Part shown: positions 52,514 through 60,786 of the stretch, in pieces
How positions within the stretch are numbered: the stretch's first letter is position 1
Layout: each line of letters opens with the position of its first letter
From: JAIROC01 sp031553535
GTDB taxonomy: Bacteria > Bacteroidota > Bacteroidia > Bacteroidales > WCHB1-69
Direction: 5' to 3'
Assembly: GCA_031553535.1 (NCBI GenBank)
Contig: JAVBLM010000016.1
Coordinates: 1 to 64,000, forward strand
DNA: 64,000 nucleotides
The notes under the pieces: model-generated
The model's database searches: none
Told to the model about the DNA's origin: nothing
What the model saw: only the letters and a program-made list of their open reading frames with translations
Translations under genes and position numbers: made by a program

Positions 52514-54169
52514 ATGTTCCGCCTTCGAAAAATTGTGCTATTGTTACTGCTCTTTCCTTGGGGATATGAAACAATAGCACAATCCTTAACGGAATATGTC
52601 ATCGTCTTTACCGATAAACCGCATTATACGGATTATACTCCTTCTTCATTTCTGTCCCAACGGGCAATAGAACGGCGTCAACGGTACAATATTCCCATAA
52701 CGAAGGAAGATTATCCTGTTGACAGCACATACATCAATCATATAATGCAACTGGATACATCCATTGAACTGATCAGCAAGTCAAAGTGGATGAATTATAT
52801 TGTCGTTTCCTGTGACACCTCTTTATCCGGGGAAATTCAACAGCTAACATTTGTAAAACAGATATCCCCATTACACCTGGTTAATTATGATACCCTGCTT
52901 GGCGGACGGCATTTTTCTGAAATCACTCCCCTATACATTCCCCGAATCTCTGCGACAAATAACGATGAAATGGTTGACACAACAATATACGGGGATATGT
53001 ATCAACAAATAAAAACCCATAACGGACACTTATTGCATCATGCCGGTTATCAGGGTGAGGGAATGCTCATTGCACTGCTGGATTGCGGCTATGAAGGAAT
53101 TTACACCCTGCCCTCTTTCAGTAATTTACTCGAAGAAAACCGTCTGATAGGTAATTATGATTTTGTACGGGAAGGATATGATATGTTCAGCAATAATAGC
53201 CATGGGATGCATGTTTTATCTATTATGGCAAGCTATATTCCATATACGGCTATCGGGACAGCACCCAAAGCAACGTATGTAATCATGAAAACAGAAGCAA
53301 ATTCTTATGAACAAATTGTAGAAGAATATTTTCTGGTAGAAGGTTTGGAACGCGCAGACAGCATTGGTGCGGATGTAATAAATATATCCCTGGGCTATAC
53401 AACATTCAATGACACAACTGCAAACCATACTTTTTCAGATTTGGACGGATTGCACAGTGTGGCTTCCATTGCGGCCTCTCTCTCAATAAATAAAGGAATT
53501 GTTGTATCCAACTCTGCCGGAAACGAAGGGGATAAACCCTGGAAATACATCAGCATACCATCAGATGCATACAATGTATTATGTGTAGCGGCAGTCAATA
53601 GCAAAGGAGGGGTCGCAAGTTTCAGCTCCAGAGGCAGTGCTTCATTTGACAGGGTAAAACCCACCATCGCTTCGGTAGGATGGGATACGTACATACAAAG
53701 AAATGACGGAAGTATATCTCCGGGAAACGGAACCTCCTTTTCGTCCCCTGTGAATGCAGGATTGATAGCCTGTTTACGTCAGGCATATCCTCAAAAAACA
53801 AGTTTTGAAATCATCAGGGCAATCATGCAAAGCTGCAATCATGTATTCCTCCATGATACGGTAACCGGATACGGAGTACCGGATTATTGGACGGCATACC
53901 GGATTCTGGAATCTGCTGATCTTTTCGAAGAGGAAATATTGGCTGTTTTCCCCAATCCGGTGCAATCTACTCTTACGATTAAGGCGTATTATCCTTACAG
54001 ACTTTTTCATGTGGAAATTATAGACACGATGGGGAAGATATTGTCTTCGGCTTCATACAATGGCAACGACCAGATATATATTGACTTTTCAACACTAGCG
54101 GGAGGCGTTTATATCCTGAGGATAGATACCGGAGAAGAAACGATAACAAAAAAGGTGATCAAAAGCTGA
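52514..54169 (+). CDS. T9SS-exported S8 (subtilisin-type) serine protease
   Basis: The 551-residue protein has a signal peptide, an inhibitor-like pro-region (TEYVIVFTDKPHYTDY and FLSQRAIERRQRYNIPIT, which is the typical Bacteroidetes form), and an S8 catalytic domain. The triad is visible as Asp in LLDCGYEG (about residue 190), His in NNSHGMHVLS (about 229) and Ser in NGTSFSSPVNAG (about 408). The C-terminal 75 residues form a type A T9SS sorting domain (VFPNPVQSTLTI to TKKVIKS). The protease should therefore end up outside the cell or on its surface. It sits 4 bases after lon. Confidence 0.93.
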   Translation: MFRLRKIVLLLLLFPWGYETIAQSLTEYVIVFTDKPHYTDYTPSSFLSQRAIERRQRYNIPITKEDYPVDSTYINHIMQLDTSIELISKSKWMNYIVVSCDTSLSGEIQQLTFVKQISPLHLVNYDTLLGGRHFSEITPLYIPRISATNNDEMVDTTIYGDMYQQIKTHNGHLLHHAGYQGEGMLIALLDCGYEGIYTLPSFSNLLEENRLIGNYDFVREGYDMFSNNSHGMHVLSIMASYIPYTAIGTAPKATYVIMKTEANSYEQIVEEYFLVEGLERADSIGADVINISLGYTTFNDTTANHTFSDLDGLHSVASIAASLSINKGIVVSNSAGNEGDKPWKYISIPSDAYNVLCVAAVNSKGGVASFSSRGSASFDRVKPTIASVGWDTYIQRNDGSISPGNGTSFSSPVNAGLIACLRQAYPQKTSFEIIRAIMQSCNHVFLHDTVTGYGVPDYWTAYRILESADLFEEEILAVFPNPVQSTLTIKAYYPYRLFHVEIIDTMGKILSSASYNGNDQIYIDFSTLAGGVYILRIDTGEETITKKVIKS

Positions 54170-54270
54170 CGAATACCGGATAATGGCGCATTTTTGTTTT
54201 ATTGCTAAACAAGCAGTAATACACCCTGACCAAGTTCTAATTTATGAACTTGTATAATTTTTATTCATAG

Positions 54271-54725
54271 AAGTTGTCAAAAATTGAGATAAAGTGGATA
54301 GAGATTACCCCACTACGCTTTGATACACTCACCTGCTTCGCCTTCGGATACTTCATCATTCCTCCTCACAATGGCGAAAGTACGTCATTGCGGACTTGAT
54401 CCGCAATCCCCTTAAAAGAAAGGGGATGCTGAAACAAGTTCAGCATGACGGCAATATGTCAGTTAAGAGCGAGGTATGGTCTCTGTCATTGGTAGTATTT
54501 ATTAAAGGTTCACACAAAAGGAAATGACAGCAACTGAAAAGAAAAAGCGCTCTTTTGTCAGGGATTGCCACGTCGTTCGTGCCTCACTCCTCGCAATGAC
54601 GTAATATGTTGGTTAAGAGCGTCATTGCGAGGCACGAAGCAATCTCTGTCATTGGTAACGGCGTGGCACCCGAAGGCGAAGCAGGTGAGTGTATCAAAAC
54701 ATAGTGAAAAATCCTCTGTCATTGG
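54271..54725. mobile_element. Composite MITE-like element, 455 bp
   Basis: The left end begins AAGTTGTCAAAAATTGAGAT, as in the other elements. Inside, 54311-54347 and 54670-54706 are inverted copies matching at 35 of 37 positions. Between them are further hairpins (ATGCTGAAACAAGTTCAGCAT-type and GCGGACTTGATCCGC) and two facing GTCATTGCGAGG-like strings. The right end is CTCTGTCATTGG. It looks like nested insertions of related elements, with no protein gene inside. Confidence 0.6.
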
Positions 54726-54763
54726 AATGATAGTATGAATCCATCTTACAATAATATGACTTC

Positions 54764-55150
54764 AGGGCATAGGTTTATTACTCCAAGTAATGTAAATATG
54801 ATTTAGAAACATTATTCTATTACTGCAAGAAATACAAATACGACATTAGAGCATCACTCTATTACTACAAGCAACATAAGCATAACATTGGAACATCATT
54901 CTATTACTACATACAATATAAACATAATATCGGAACATAATTCCATTACTACATACAATATAAACATAACATTGGAGCATAATTTTATTACTACATACAA
55001 CATAAACGTAACATTGTAGCATCATTCTATTACTACATACAACATAGATATGACATTTGAACATAATTCTATTACTACAAGTCATACAAACATGACTTTC
55101 AAATATAGATTTATTACTACAACTAATAAAAGTACAGCTTCGGAACATAA
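54764..55150. repeat. 42-bp tandem array 3 (nine units)
   Basis: The string ATTACT recurs at 54777, 54819, 54861, 54903, 54945, 54987, 55029, 55071 and 55113, exactly 42 bases apart with no insertion or deletion. On the plus strand a frame starting at the ATG 54735 reads as a 14-residue repeat like EHHSITTYNINITL, interrupted by two TAG codons (near 54804 and 55017). On the minus strand 54846-55148 is open for 100 codons with repeats like VCSNRMMFQCYVYI. Perfect spacing despite many base changes suggests a once-coding sequence. Expression is not supported by any promoter box. Confidence 0.85.
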
Positions 55151-55210
55151 AAATTATTACCTGAAGTATAAAAATCCATTATTATTTTATATCATTCATA
55201 TAAAATAAAT

Positions 55211-55218
55211 TATCTTTG
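55211..55218 (+). promoter_or_regulatory. Bacteroidetes -7 box for the small HTH-like gene
   Basis: TATCTTTG lies 41 bases upstream of the ATG at 55260, with a TTTA near 55187 as a possible weak -33 box. Confidence 0.5.
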
Positions 55219-55259
55219 CGGAAAATAATTCATTCATTAATATAAAAACAATTAATAGT

Positions 55260-55580
55260 ATGATAACAAATGAAGAAAAAATGCCTCATAATGGTTCTCT
55301 ATTAAAAAAATACATCAGTAATTCCGAACAAACGATAACGGCATTGGCTAAAAAAATGGATTCTTCTCAATCGGTGATCTCGCGTCAATACAATACATCT
55401 TCCCTTCGGACACATGTCTGGTGGAGATTGGGAATAGCCATTAACCGTAATATTTTTGCCGAACTGGCAGAACATTTTCCTATTCAACATAAAACTAAAC
55501 GGGAACAAGAACTTGAAGCCGAATTGAAGGATGTACGTAAAGAACTTGAAATCTACAAAAAAATTATGGATAAAAAATAA
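55260..55580 (+). CDS. Small helix-turn-helix-like protein with C-terminal coiled coil
   Basis: The 106-residue product looks like a DNA-binding protein: residues 13-45 (LLKKYISNSEQTITALAKKM then DSSQSVISRQYNTSSL) resemble an XRE-type helix-turn-helix, and residues 78-106 form a charged coiled coil (REQELEAELKDVRKELEIYK) that would allow dimer formation. I do not recognise a named family. It stands alone between array 3 and a membrane protein gene and has a good promoter box, so it is probably expressed. A second in-frame ATG at 55281 is possible. Confidence 0.65.
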   Translation: MITNEEKMPHNGSLLKKYISNSEQTITALAKKMDSSQSVISRQYNTSSLRTHVWWRLGIAINRNIFAELAEHFPIQHKTKREQELEAELKDVRKELEIYKKIMDKK

Positions 55581-55659
55581 GAAAAAGACTCTACCTGCAC
55601 ATTTGTCCGGGGTGACCATGCTATATCAAAACATAAAGCAAATCTATCTTATTTGCTTA

Positions 55660-56217
55660 TTATTGAAAAGATACTCCGGAGGCTGATATCATTCCCATAA
55701 TACTCATGGCAATGACAAGTATTACCATAATGATTGAAATCACAGTAATATATTTCTTTTCTAACTTATACCAGAGAAGCAGAATTCCGGTAAATAAAGA
55801 TACATACAAAATTGCTTCCGGAATTCCCAATAAATGATATTTAAGGGGTAGTATGGTATAAATATATCCGTCGAAGGAGCCGGGTGTCGGCCCGATAGTT
55901 GAGATAAAAGAAAGTCCTAATACAAGCCATAACAGTTTAAGAAAACCATTCTTTTGAAAAATAAAACTTCGTATCGGCAATAACACCAAGGCTATAATCA
56001 ACCCTCTGAAAATTTGTAGTCCGGGCCCTAAGGCAACCCAGGGAGAATCTGTCGGACGCATCAATAAGGATAAAGATTCCGAAGAATAATGATTTTTATA
56101 ATCCATAAAAACAAGGGCAAATATTCCTGCTATAAAATAGGCAATAACATGGGCTGCAGATACTCTCCATATAAATGTTGCTGCTAAATGACTTTTTTGT
56201 TCTGTTTCCCTAGACAT
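55660..56217 (-). CDS. Unrecognised five-helix membrane protein
   Basis: The 185-residue product has about five hydrophobic helices (near residues 20-40, 65-85, 92-110, 130-150 and 158-180) and no signal peptide or known motif. GPTPGSFDGYIYTILPLKYH lies in a loop between helices 3 and 4. It resembles small Bacteroidetes membrane proteins of unknown role, but I cannot name a family. A promoter box lies 20 bases upstream of the start. Confidence 0.6.
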   Translation of the reverse strand: MSRETEQKSHLAATFIWRVSAAHVIAYFIAGIFALVFMDYKNHYSSESLSLLMRPTDSPWVALGPGLQIFRGLIIALVLLPIRSFIFQKNGFLKLLWLVLGLSFISTIGPTPGSFDGYIYTILPLKYHLLGIPEAILYVSLFTGILLLWYKLEKKYITVISIIMVILVIAMSIMGMISASGVSFQ

Positions 56218-56237
56218 ATTTATTTATATTAAAGACT

Positions 56238-56245
56238 TACAAAAG
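56238..56245 (-). promoter_or_regulatory. Bacteroidetes -7 box for the membrane protein gene
   Basis: TACTTTTG on the minus strand lies 20 bases upstream of the ATG at 56217. Confidence 0.5.
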
Positions 56246-56290
56246 TAACATATTCTTTAATTAATTTTTATAAATTATTCAAATAAAACA

Positions 56291-56480
56291 AAGTCCGAAG
56301 GACTTAAATAGGCATAACCGCGGTGACCAACAGGAACCCGGGGATTACAATCCACATAGAAACAAGAACTCCGGAGTGGGTTCAACTTATCATATTCAAC
56401 CCACTCCGGGGTTGAGTTGTAGGAATTCCGCTCTCCCCGCACTTCGTACGGGGTTATGTATATTCAATCCCTGCGGGATT
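56291..56480. repeat. Palindrome-rich intergenic element
   Basis: The region chains hairpins: AAGTCC/GGACTT (56291-56305), GGAGTGGGTT/AACCCACTCC (56373-56407), CCCCG/CGGGG near 56435-56453, and AATCCC/GGGATT (56466-56480). Its two edges recur in inverted order at 57546-57615 on the other side of the ZIP gene. Confidence 0.65.
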
Positions 56481-56526
56481 TCGCGCTTCATATAATAAAC
56501 TCTTTCATTAAATTTTTAACAACCTC

Positions 56527-56645
56527 TTACATAAATTACAGGAAGTTATAAAAATAGTGGTTCTTGATAAATTAATTATAAATTATAAATAGTTTTTCTG
56601 CTTTTTATCGATTTTATCTACTTTATCGGCTTTATCCGATTTAAT
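56527..56645. repeat. AAGTTA-core and TTTATCGG repeats
   Basis: AAATTACAGGAAGTTATAAA (56531-56550) belongs to the AAGTTA family; TTTTATCGATTTTATCTACT followed by TTATCGGCTTTATCCG (about 56606-56640) matches the string upstream of pstC. The two repeat types are again found close together. Confidence 0.55.
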
Positions 56646-56658
56646 TATTGAAAAGAAA

Positions 56659-57414
56659 TTAAACAATCTTACTTAAGGTAAAAGCAAGAAAGAAACCCAG
56701 AACAGTTACCAAAGCAACTCCCCTCCCCCCAAATTTAAAAGCTTCGGGAATCATCGTATCGCAAAGCATGGCTAAAATTGCACCGGAAGCAAAAGCCATG
56801 ATAGAAGAATGTATCATCGGATCGGCATGTCCTAAAAAAGCATATCCTCCCATGGAAGATAATATTGTAACAATCAATGTTATTATCCACATTAACAAAA
56901 TCGACCGGGTGGAAATTCCGGCCATTTTCATTCCTACAGTTCCCGACATCCCTTCCGGTAAGTTACTCAAAAAAACGGCAAGAATAAAGACCAGCCCTGT
57001 TGTTCCCCCAACAGCCACAGAAGCGCCTACTACAAAGGATTCCGGTATCCCGTCTAATAACGTTCCCAATAGAATAGCGGTTCCGGAATTATCCTGCTGC
57101 TTGACATTCTTCTCATTTTCAGAAACACCATGTGCTCTTTTTCTAAATTGGCCTCCATGCGTATCAATAAGATAATCTCCCAAGACAAAAACCAGCGCTC
57201 CCCCAACAAAACTAAGCCCGATAAGTAAAGGATCCGGACTCTTTTCGAAAGCATCACTCATCAAATCAATAGAAAGCGCAGATATCAAGACTCCCGCACC
57301 AAATGCCATACTGGTTGCTATCAATTTATTATTAAGCTTTATATATAACCCGATTAATGCTCCGATTAAAACAGCAGAACCTGAAATCAGTCCGAAGAAG
57401 GCAGCTTCTATCAT
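56659..57414 (-). CDS. ZIP-family metal transporter
   Basis: The 251-residue inner-membrane protein has eight helices and the ZIP metal-site signatures GTLLDGIPESFVVGAS (helix 4) and VFLSNLPEGMSGT (helix 5). A variable, polar cytoplasmic loop with HGGQFRKRAHG lies between helices 3 and 4. It probably imports zinc or another divalent metal; the typical His of HNxPEG in helix 4 is Asp (LDGIPES), so the preferred ion is uncertain. It is monocistronic and lies between two inverted copies of a palindromic repeat. Confidence 0.85.
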   Translation of the reverse strand: MIEAAFFGLISGSAVLIGALIGLYIKLNNKLIATSMAFGAGVLISALSIDLMSDAFEKSPDPLLIGLSFVGGALVFVLGDYLIDTHGGQFRKRAHGVSENEKNVKQQDNSGTAILLGTLLDGIPESFVVGASVAVGGTTGLVFILAVFLSNLPEGMSGTVGMKMAGISTRSILLMWIITLIVTILSSMGGYAFLGHADPMIHSSIMAFASGAILAMLCDTMIPEAFKFGGRGVALVTVLGFFLAFTLSKIV

Positions 57415-57545
57415 AACCCAATATTAATAGTATTAAAATGTATAAATATATCTCCATGAGAGAACAATATAGTAATCGTTATGTTCACTTTCATAAAAGT
57501 AAAACCGGAAAGAACGGTGATTGCTAGAAATTAATCTTGAAAGGA

Positions 57546-57615
57546 TTGAATATACATAACCCCGTATAAAGTGTGGGACAGACGAAGCTGTCGACTATTT
57601 AAGCCCTTCGGACTT
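57546..57615. repeat. Inverted, shorter copy of the palindrome-rich element
   Basis: TTGAATATACATAACCCCGT (57546-57565) is the reverse complement of the edge near 56447-56467, and 57595-57615 is the reverse complement of 56291-56311 with one mismatch. The inner part is different and shorter. Confidence 0.6.
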
Positions 57616-57640
57616 TGTTTTAATAAAATTTAAACAGTGA

Positions 57641-57946
57641 AATTGCCAAAAGTTGGCCTCAGAGATTATCCCACTGCGTTTCGATGCTTTCGCTACACTT
57701 CGTGGCTCAGGTGCTTCGTTCCTCGCAATGACGCTCTTAACCAACATATTGCCGTCATGCTGAACTTGTTTCAGCATCCCCCGCATAAAAGCAATAAACA
57801 AGGGGGTTGCGGGCTTGACCCGCAACGACGGAACTTGCAATGACGCACTTCCGTCACTGTGAGGAGGAATGAGAAAGCGCCCGAACGAAGCTGGTGAGTG
57901 CGTCAAAACACAGTGGGATAATCTCTGAGGCCAACTTTTGACAACT
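57641..57946. mobile_element. MITE-like element, 306 bp
   Basis: The ends 57641-57676 and 57911-57946 are inverted copies matching at 34 of 36 positions, the best-preserved ends of this family in the window. The interior includes the ATGCTGAAC/TTTCAGCAT hairpin and GTTGCGGGCTTGACCCGCAAC. There is no transposase. It ends 8 bases from the stop codon of the cytochrome c assembly gene. Confidence 0.75.
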
Positions 57947-57954
57947 TAAGTTAC

Positions 57955-60309
57955 TTAATTGTTCAATAAAACCATCTTCCTATACTTCAAGAATGCACAT
58001 AAGGGAAGAAGAATAAAAATCACAGAAACGATTACAAAAATGACCAATACCGAATTTAGTCCAATATCCCCACCATAACTATGCAAGCCCCCCAACAAGT
58101 AATTTACGCCAAAATACGTCATTAAAACGGATAAGAAAGCCCAAAGTGCATAGCAATGAAAGAAAAACGGCTTTTCGAAACGAACCAAACTTTTTGCATG
58201 AAGGGGCAACGCATAGATTATCATTGTAATCAATGCCCATGTTTCTTTAGGATCCCAAGACCAATAAGTCCCCCAGCTTACCTCTGCCCATACTGCCCCT
58301 ACAAATATTCCGGCAACCAACAGAAAAACGCCGGGATAAAGAAAGATACGACTGATAACAGATAATTGTACTATCCGGTTATTGGCGTTTTGACGTCCGA
58401 AAATAACATATAAGAATGATGCAATACTATTGAGTGTAACGAATCCGAATAAAGTATAAGCCATCATAATCAAGGATACATGTATGCTCAATAACGGAGA
58501 CAAAAGAACAGGTTGCAGTTGTGTAATTTGCGGGTTAGATGCTCCCATACCGGACACCAATAAAACCAGTCCGGAAAAAATAAACCCGAAAGGAATCGAG
58601 AGAAATGATTTTCGTTGAAAAAAGAATGCAAGAAACAAGATACATATAGCTAAGAATTGCATCGTTTCAAAGCCATTTCCCAAAGGGATACGACTACTTA
58701 TATAACCCCTCAAGCATATCAGAAAAAAAACAAATAATCCGCTCGCCAATAATAAAACGGTTAACAACAAAGGAATAATACGAAACTTTGATGGAGACAA
58801 ATCCGGATAATTCTTCTCCCTCCTAAAAAAATAAAACAGAGCAAATATTCCGATAAGCAGATTACCCATAGCTATTGGTTTTATCGTATTTACTTTATTA
58901 TACAAACGTTCTGCAACTATTTTTCGTGGAAAAAGAAGTAAGGCTCCGCCGGATTTCCTCTGAAACAGTTGAAGTTTATCCAAGGTTGTACCCATTGCCT
59001 CCCAATCCTTTCCATCAGCATAATCCGTCAATAAATCAAAACTTCCCTGTATAAGTAAGCGTTCATTTTCCGACAGACTTTCAGGTAATACATCTGCAGG
59101 CGAATACCACACTAAATTTCCCTGGCTCCCGATAGGAAATATTTTCAACAATACACCCAACTGAAGCATAAACAATAACTGTATTTTTTCATCAGCAGCA
59201 ATAATATCTTTCGCCGATTCAATATCTTCTCCCAAACGTATCCTTCTTAAAGGTTCCCGTAATTTATAATCCCTCCCATCGGAAAAGAAATCGGAAAAAG
59301 ATGCATATTTCCCATTTATCCCTAATCGTTGTTGAACACCTTTGTCTTTTATTTTGATGATTTTTTCATCCTTCCACTGCCCGGGATACAATAGCCATCC
59401 TGACAATACCTGTTCGCAAGAAAGAGATTTATAGGTAGATTTTCCGTATAGCTTTAATGTAAAATCATGAGCAAAGGTTTCCAGCGGACATATTCTATCC
59501 CGGTATAACATTTGCAGTTCTCCCATTTTTTTAGCGACATCTTTAGGTACCGTATTTTGTCCGTTAGCGACTGTTGTTCCTCCTGCCATAAATAACACGG
59601 CTATGGCTACCTGCTTTAATGCCGGATGTTTAAGCAGTCGACGAAACTCTGTGTTTTTAGAGAAGAAGTAACCTATCATCGCTACTAAAAGCAGGAAATA
59701 GCCCACATATGTTATTGGCAATCCATATTTATCGGATTTGACAAGCAACATGGCACCCTGTTCATCCATATCATAACCTGATTGATAAAATCGAAATCCA
59801 TTTTCTGAGAAAACCTTATTCATTGAAACCTGCCCTGTTGTCTCTTCACTATCGTATATGATCTTAAATGTACTCACATAATCCGACGGTGCTTGTGTAC
59901 CCGGATAATAATTTATTTGGAAACCGGATAAAACAATATCAAAAGGAAGTACATGCTGTGTATTATTCTTTTTATCAATGAAAGTGTTTGCCGACTCCCC
60001 TAACCGTAAATGGATCCGACCCTGTGTACCGGTTGTAAAAGTTAAAAATGCTCCCAGTAATATAACAATAAAAGAGAGATGCAAAAGAAAGACCATCGGA
60101 CGCTTGTACATCTTCTGTTGCAAGATATAAGCAAATGCGCTTATTGTGATAATAAACCATAATCCAACAAATATCCATGAACCATAAATATATGTAACCG
60201 CGAAATCAGTGCCTTTTATTTTCTCTATAACTGTCGCCAATGCTAAGGTAACCAACATTATTATTAAAAATCCAAAGGCTATTTTATTCGTATATGATGA
60301 CTTTTTCAT
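57955..60309 (-). CDS. Fused CcsB-CcsA cytochrome c assembly protein (system II)
   Basis: The 784-residue membrane protein joins two system II subunits that move heme outward and attach it to apocytochrome c. The N-terminal part (about 1-260) is ResB/CcsB-like with helices and a large extracytoplasmic domain (GRIHLRLGESANTFID, QSGYDMDEQGAMLLV). The C-terminal part is CcsA-like, with many helices and the tryptophan-rich heme motif WGTYWSWDPKETWALI near residue 680. Fusions of this kind are common in Bacteroidetes. No cytochrome nitrite reductase (nrf) genes are in the window, so its clients are elsewhere. It has its own promoter box. Confidence 0.92.
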   Translation of the reverse strand: MKKSSYTNKIAFGFLIIMLVTLALATVIEKIKGTDFAVTYIYGSWIFVGLWFIITISAFAYILQQKMYKRPMVFLLHLSFIVILLGAFLTFTTGTQGRIHLRLGESANTFIDKKNNTQHVLPFDIVLSGFQINYYPGTQAPSDYVSTFKIIYDSEETTGQVSMNKVFSENGFRFYQSGYDMDEQGAMLLVKSDKYGLPITYVGYFLLLVAMIGYFFSKNTEFRRLLKHPALKQVAIAVLFMAGGTTVANGQNTVPKDVAKKMGELQMLYRDRICPLETFAHDFTLKLYGKSTYKSLSCEQVLSGWLLYPGQWKDEKIIKIKDKGVQQRLGINGKYASFSDFFSDGRDYKLREPLRRIRLGEDIESAKDIIAADEKIQLLFMLQLGVLLKIFPIGSQGNLVWYSPADVLPESLSENERLLIQGSFDLLTDYADGKDWEAMGTTLDKLQLFQRKSGGALLLFPRKIVAERLYNKVNTIKPIAMGNLLIGIFALFYFFRREKNYPDLSPSKFRIIPLLLTVLLLASGLFVFFLICLRGYISSRIPLGNGFETMQFLAICILFLAFFFQRKSFLSIPFGFIFSGLVLLVSGMGASNPQITQLQPVLLSPLLSIHVSLIMMAYTLFGFVTLNSIASFLYVIFGRQNANNRIVQLSVISRIFLYPGVFLLVAGIFVGAVWAEVSWGTYWSWDPKETWALITMIIYALPLHAKSLVRFEKPFFFHCYALWAFLSVLMTYFGVNYLLGGLHSYGGDIGLNSVLVIFVIVSVIFILLPLCAFLKYRKMVLLNN

Positions 60310-60331
60310 TTTATCTTTATTTATATATATG

Positions 60332-60339
60332 CAAAAATA
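60332..60339 (-). promoter_or_regulatory. Bacteroidetes -7 box for the CcsBA gene
   Basis: TATTTTTG on the minus strand lies 22 bases upstream of the ATG at 60309. Confidence 0.5.
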
Positions 60340-60494
60340 AATATTTCGACAAAAGGAATGAATGGAATAATAAAATAAAACTTATATTGCACTAATTCGA
60401 TAGGTGGTGAGGGCTGAAATGTATCATATATTCTATTCTTCGATAATCAACATATATTAAATATAATGAACGAAACGTTTTGGGGAATCAAATC

Positions 60495-60767
60495 TTATTG
60501 CGAATATCTTTCTTCAATAGTTACATGGACAGAATCTCCGCACTGTTTATTAATTTGTTTACGTATATCCTTTCGTATTCCCAAAATATGACAAGGCGTT
60601 CCCATTTTCACCAAACTTCCCTGATAAAAAACACCATCAAAGGTTGCATTGACCGGAACTCTGCCTTTTCCAAAGGTCTTTTTTACATCAAAAGGAATTT
60701 CAATATATGCTCCATCCATGTCAGGAACTTTTTTAATTTCGGCATCAAATTCAAATCTTTTATTCAT
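60495..60767 (-). CDS. DUF1905 domain protein
   Basis: The 90-residue protein is a single DUF1905 barrel: FEFDAEIKKVPDMDGAYIEI, then PFDVKKTFGKGRVPVNATFD and the end GDSVHVTIEE fit the family. DUF1905 is often found alone or fused to a YdeI-like domain; its function is not established. It follows the S41 peptidase gene by 19 bases and may be read with it. Confidence 0.85.
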   Translation of the reverse strand: MNKRFEFDAEIKKVPDMDGAYIEIPFDVKKTFGKGRVPVNATFDGVFYQGSLVKMGTPCHILGIRKDIRKQINKQCGDSVHVTIEERYSQ

Positions 60768-60786
60768 ATAAATGTATTTAATCCTA

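Noticed and set aside
54764..55150. CRISPR array
   Set aside because: The 42-bp units are contiguous and diverged along their whole length. There is no constant repeat alternating with unique spacers, and no cas gene is present.
56446..56480. Rho-independent terminator
   Set aside because: The hairpins here lack T tracts and belong to a repeat element with a second copy at 57546-57615.
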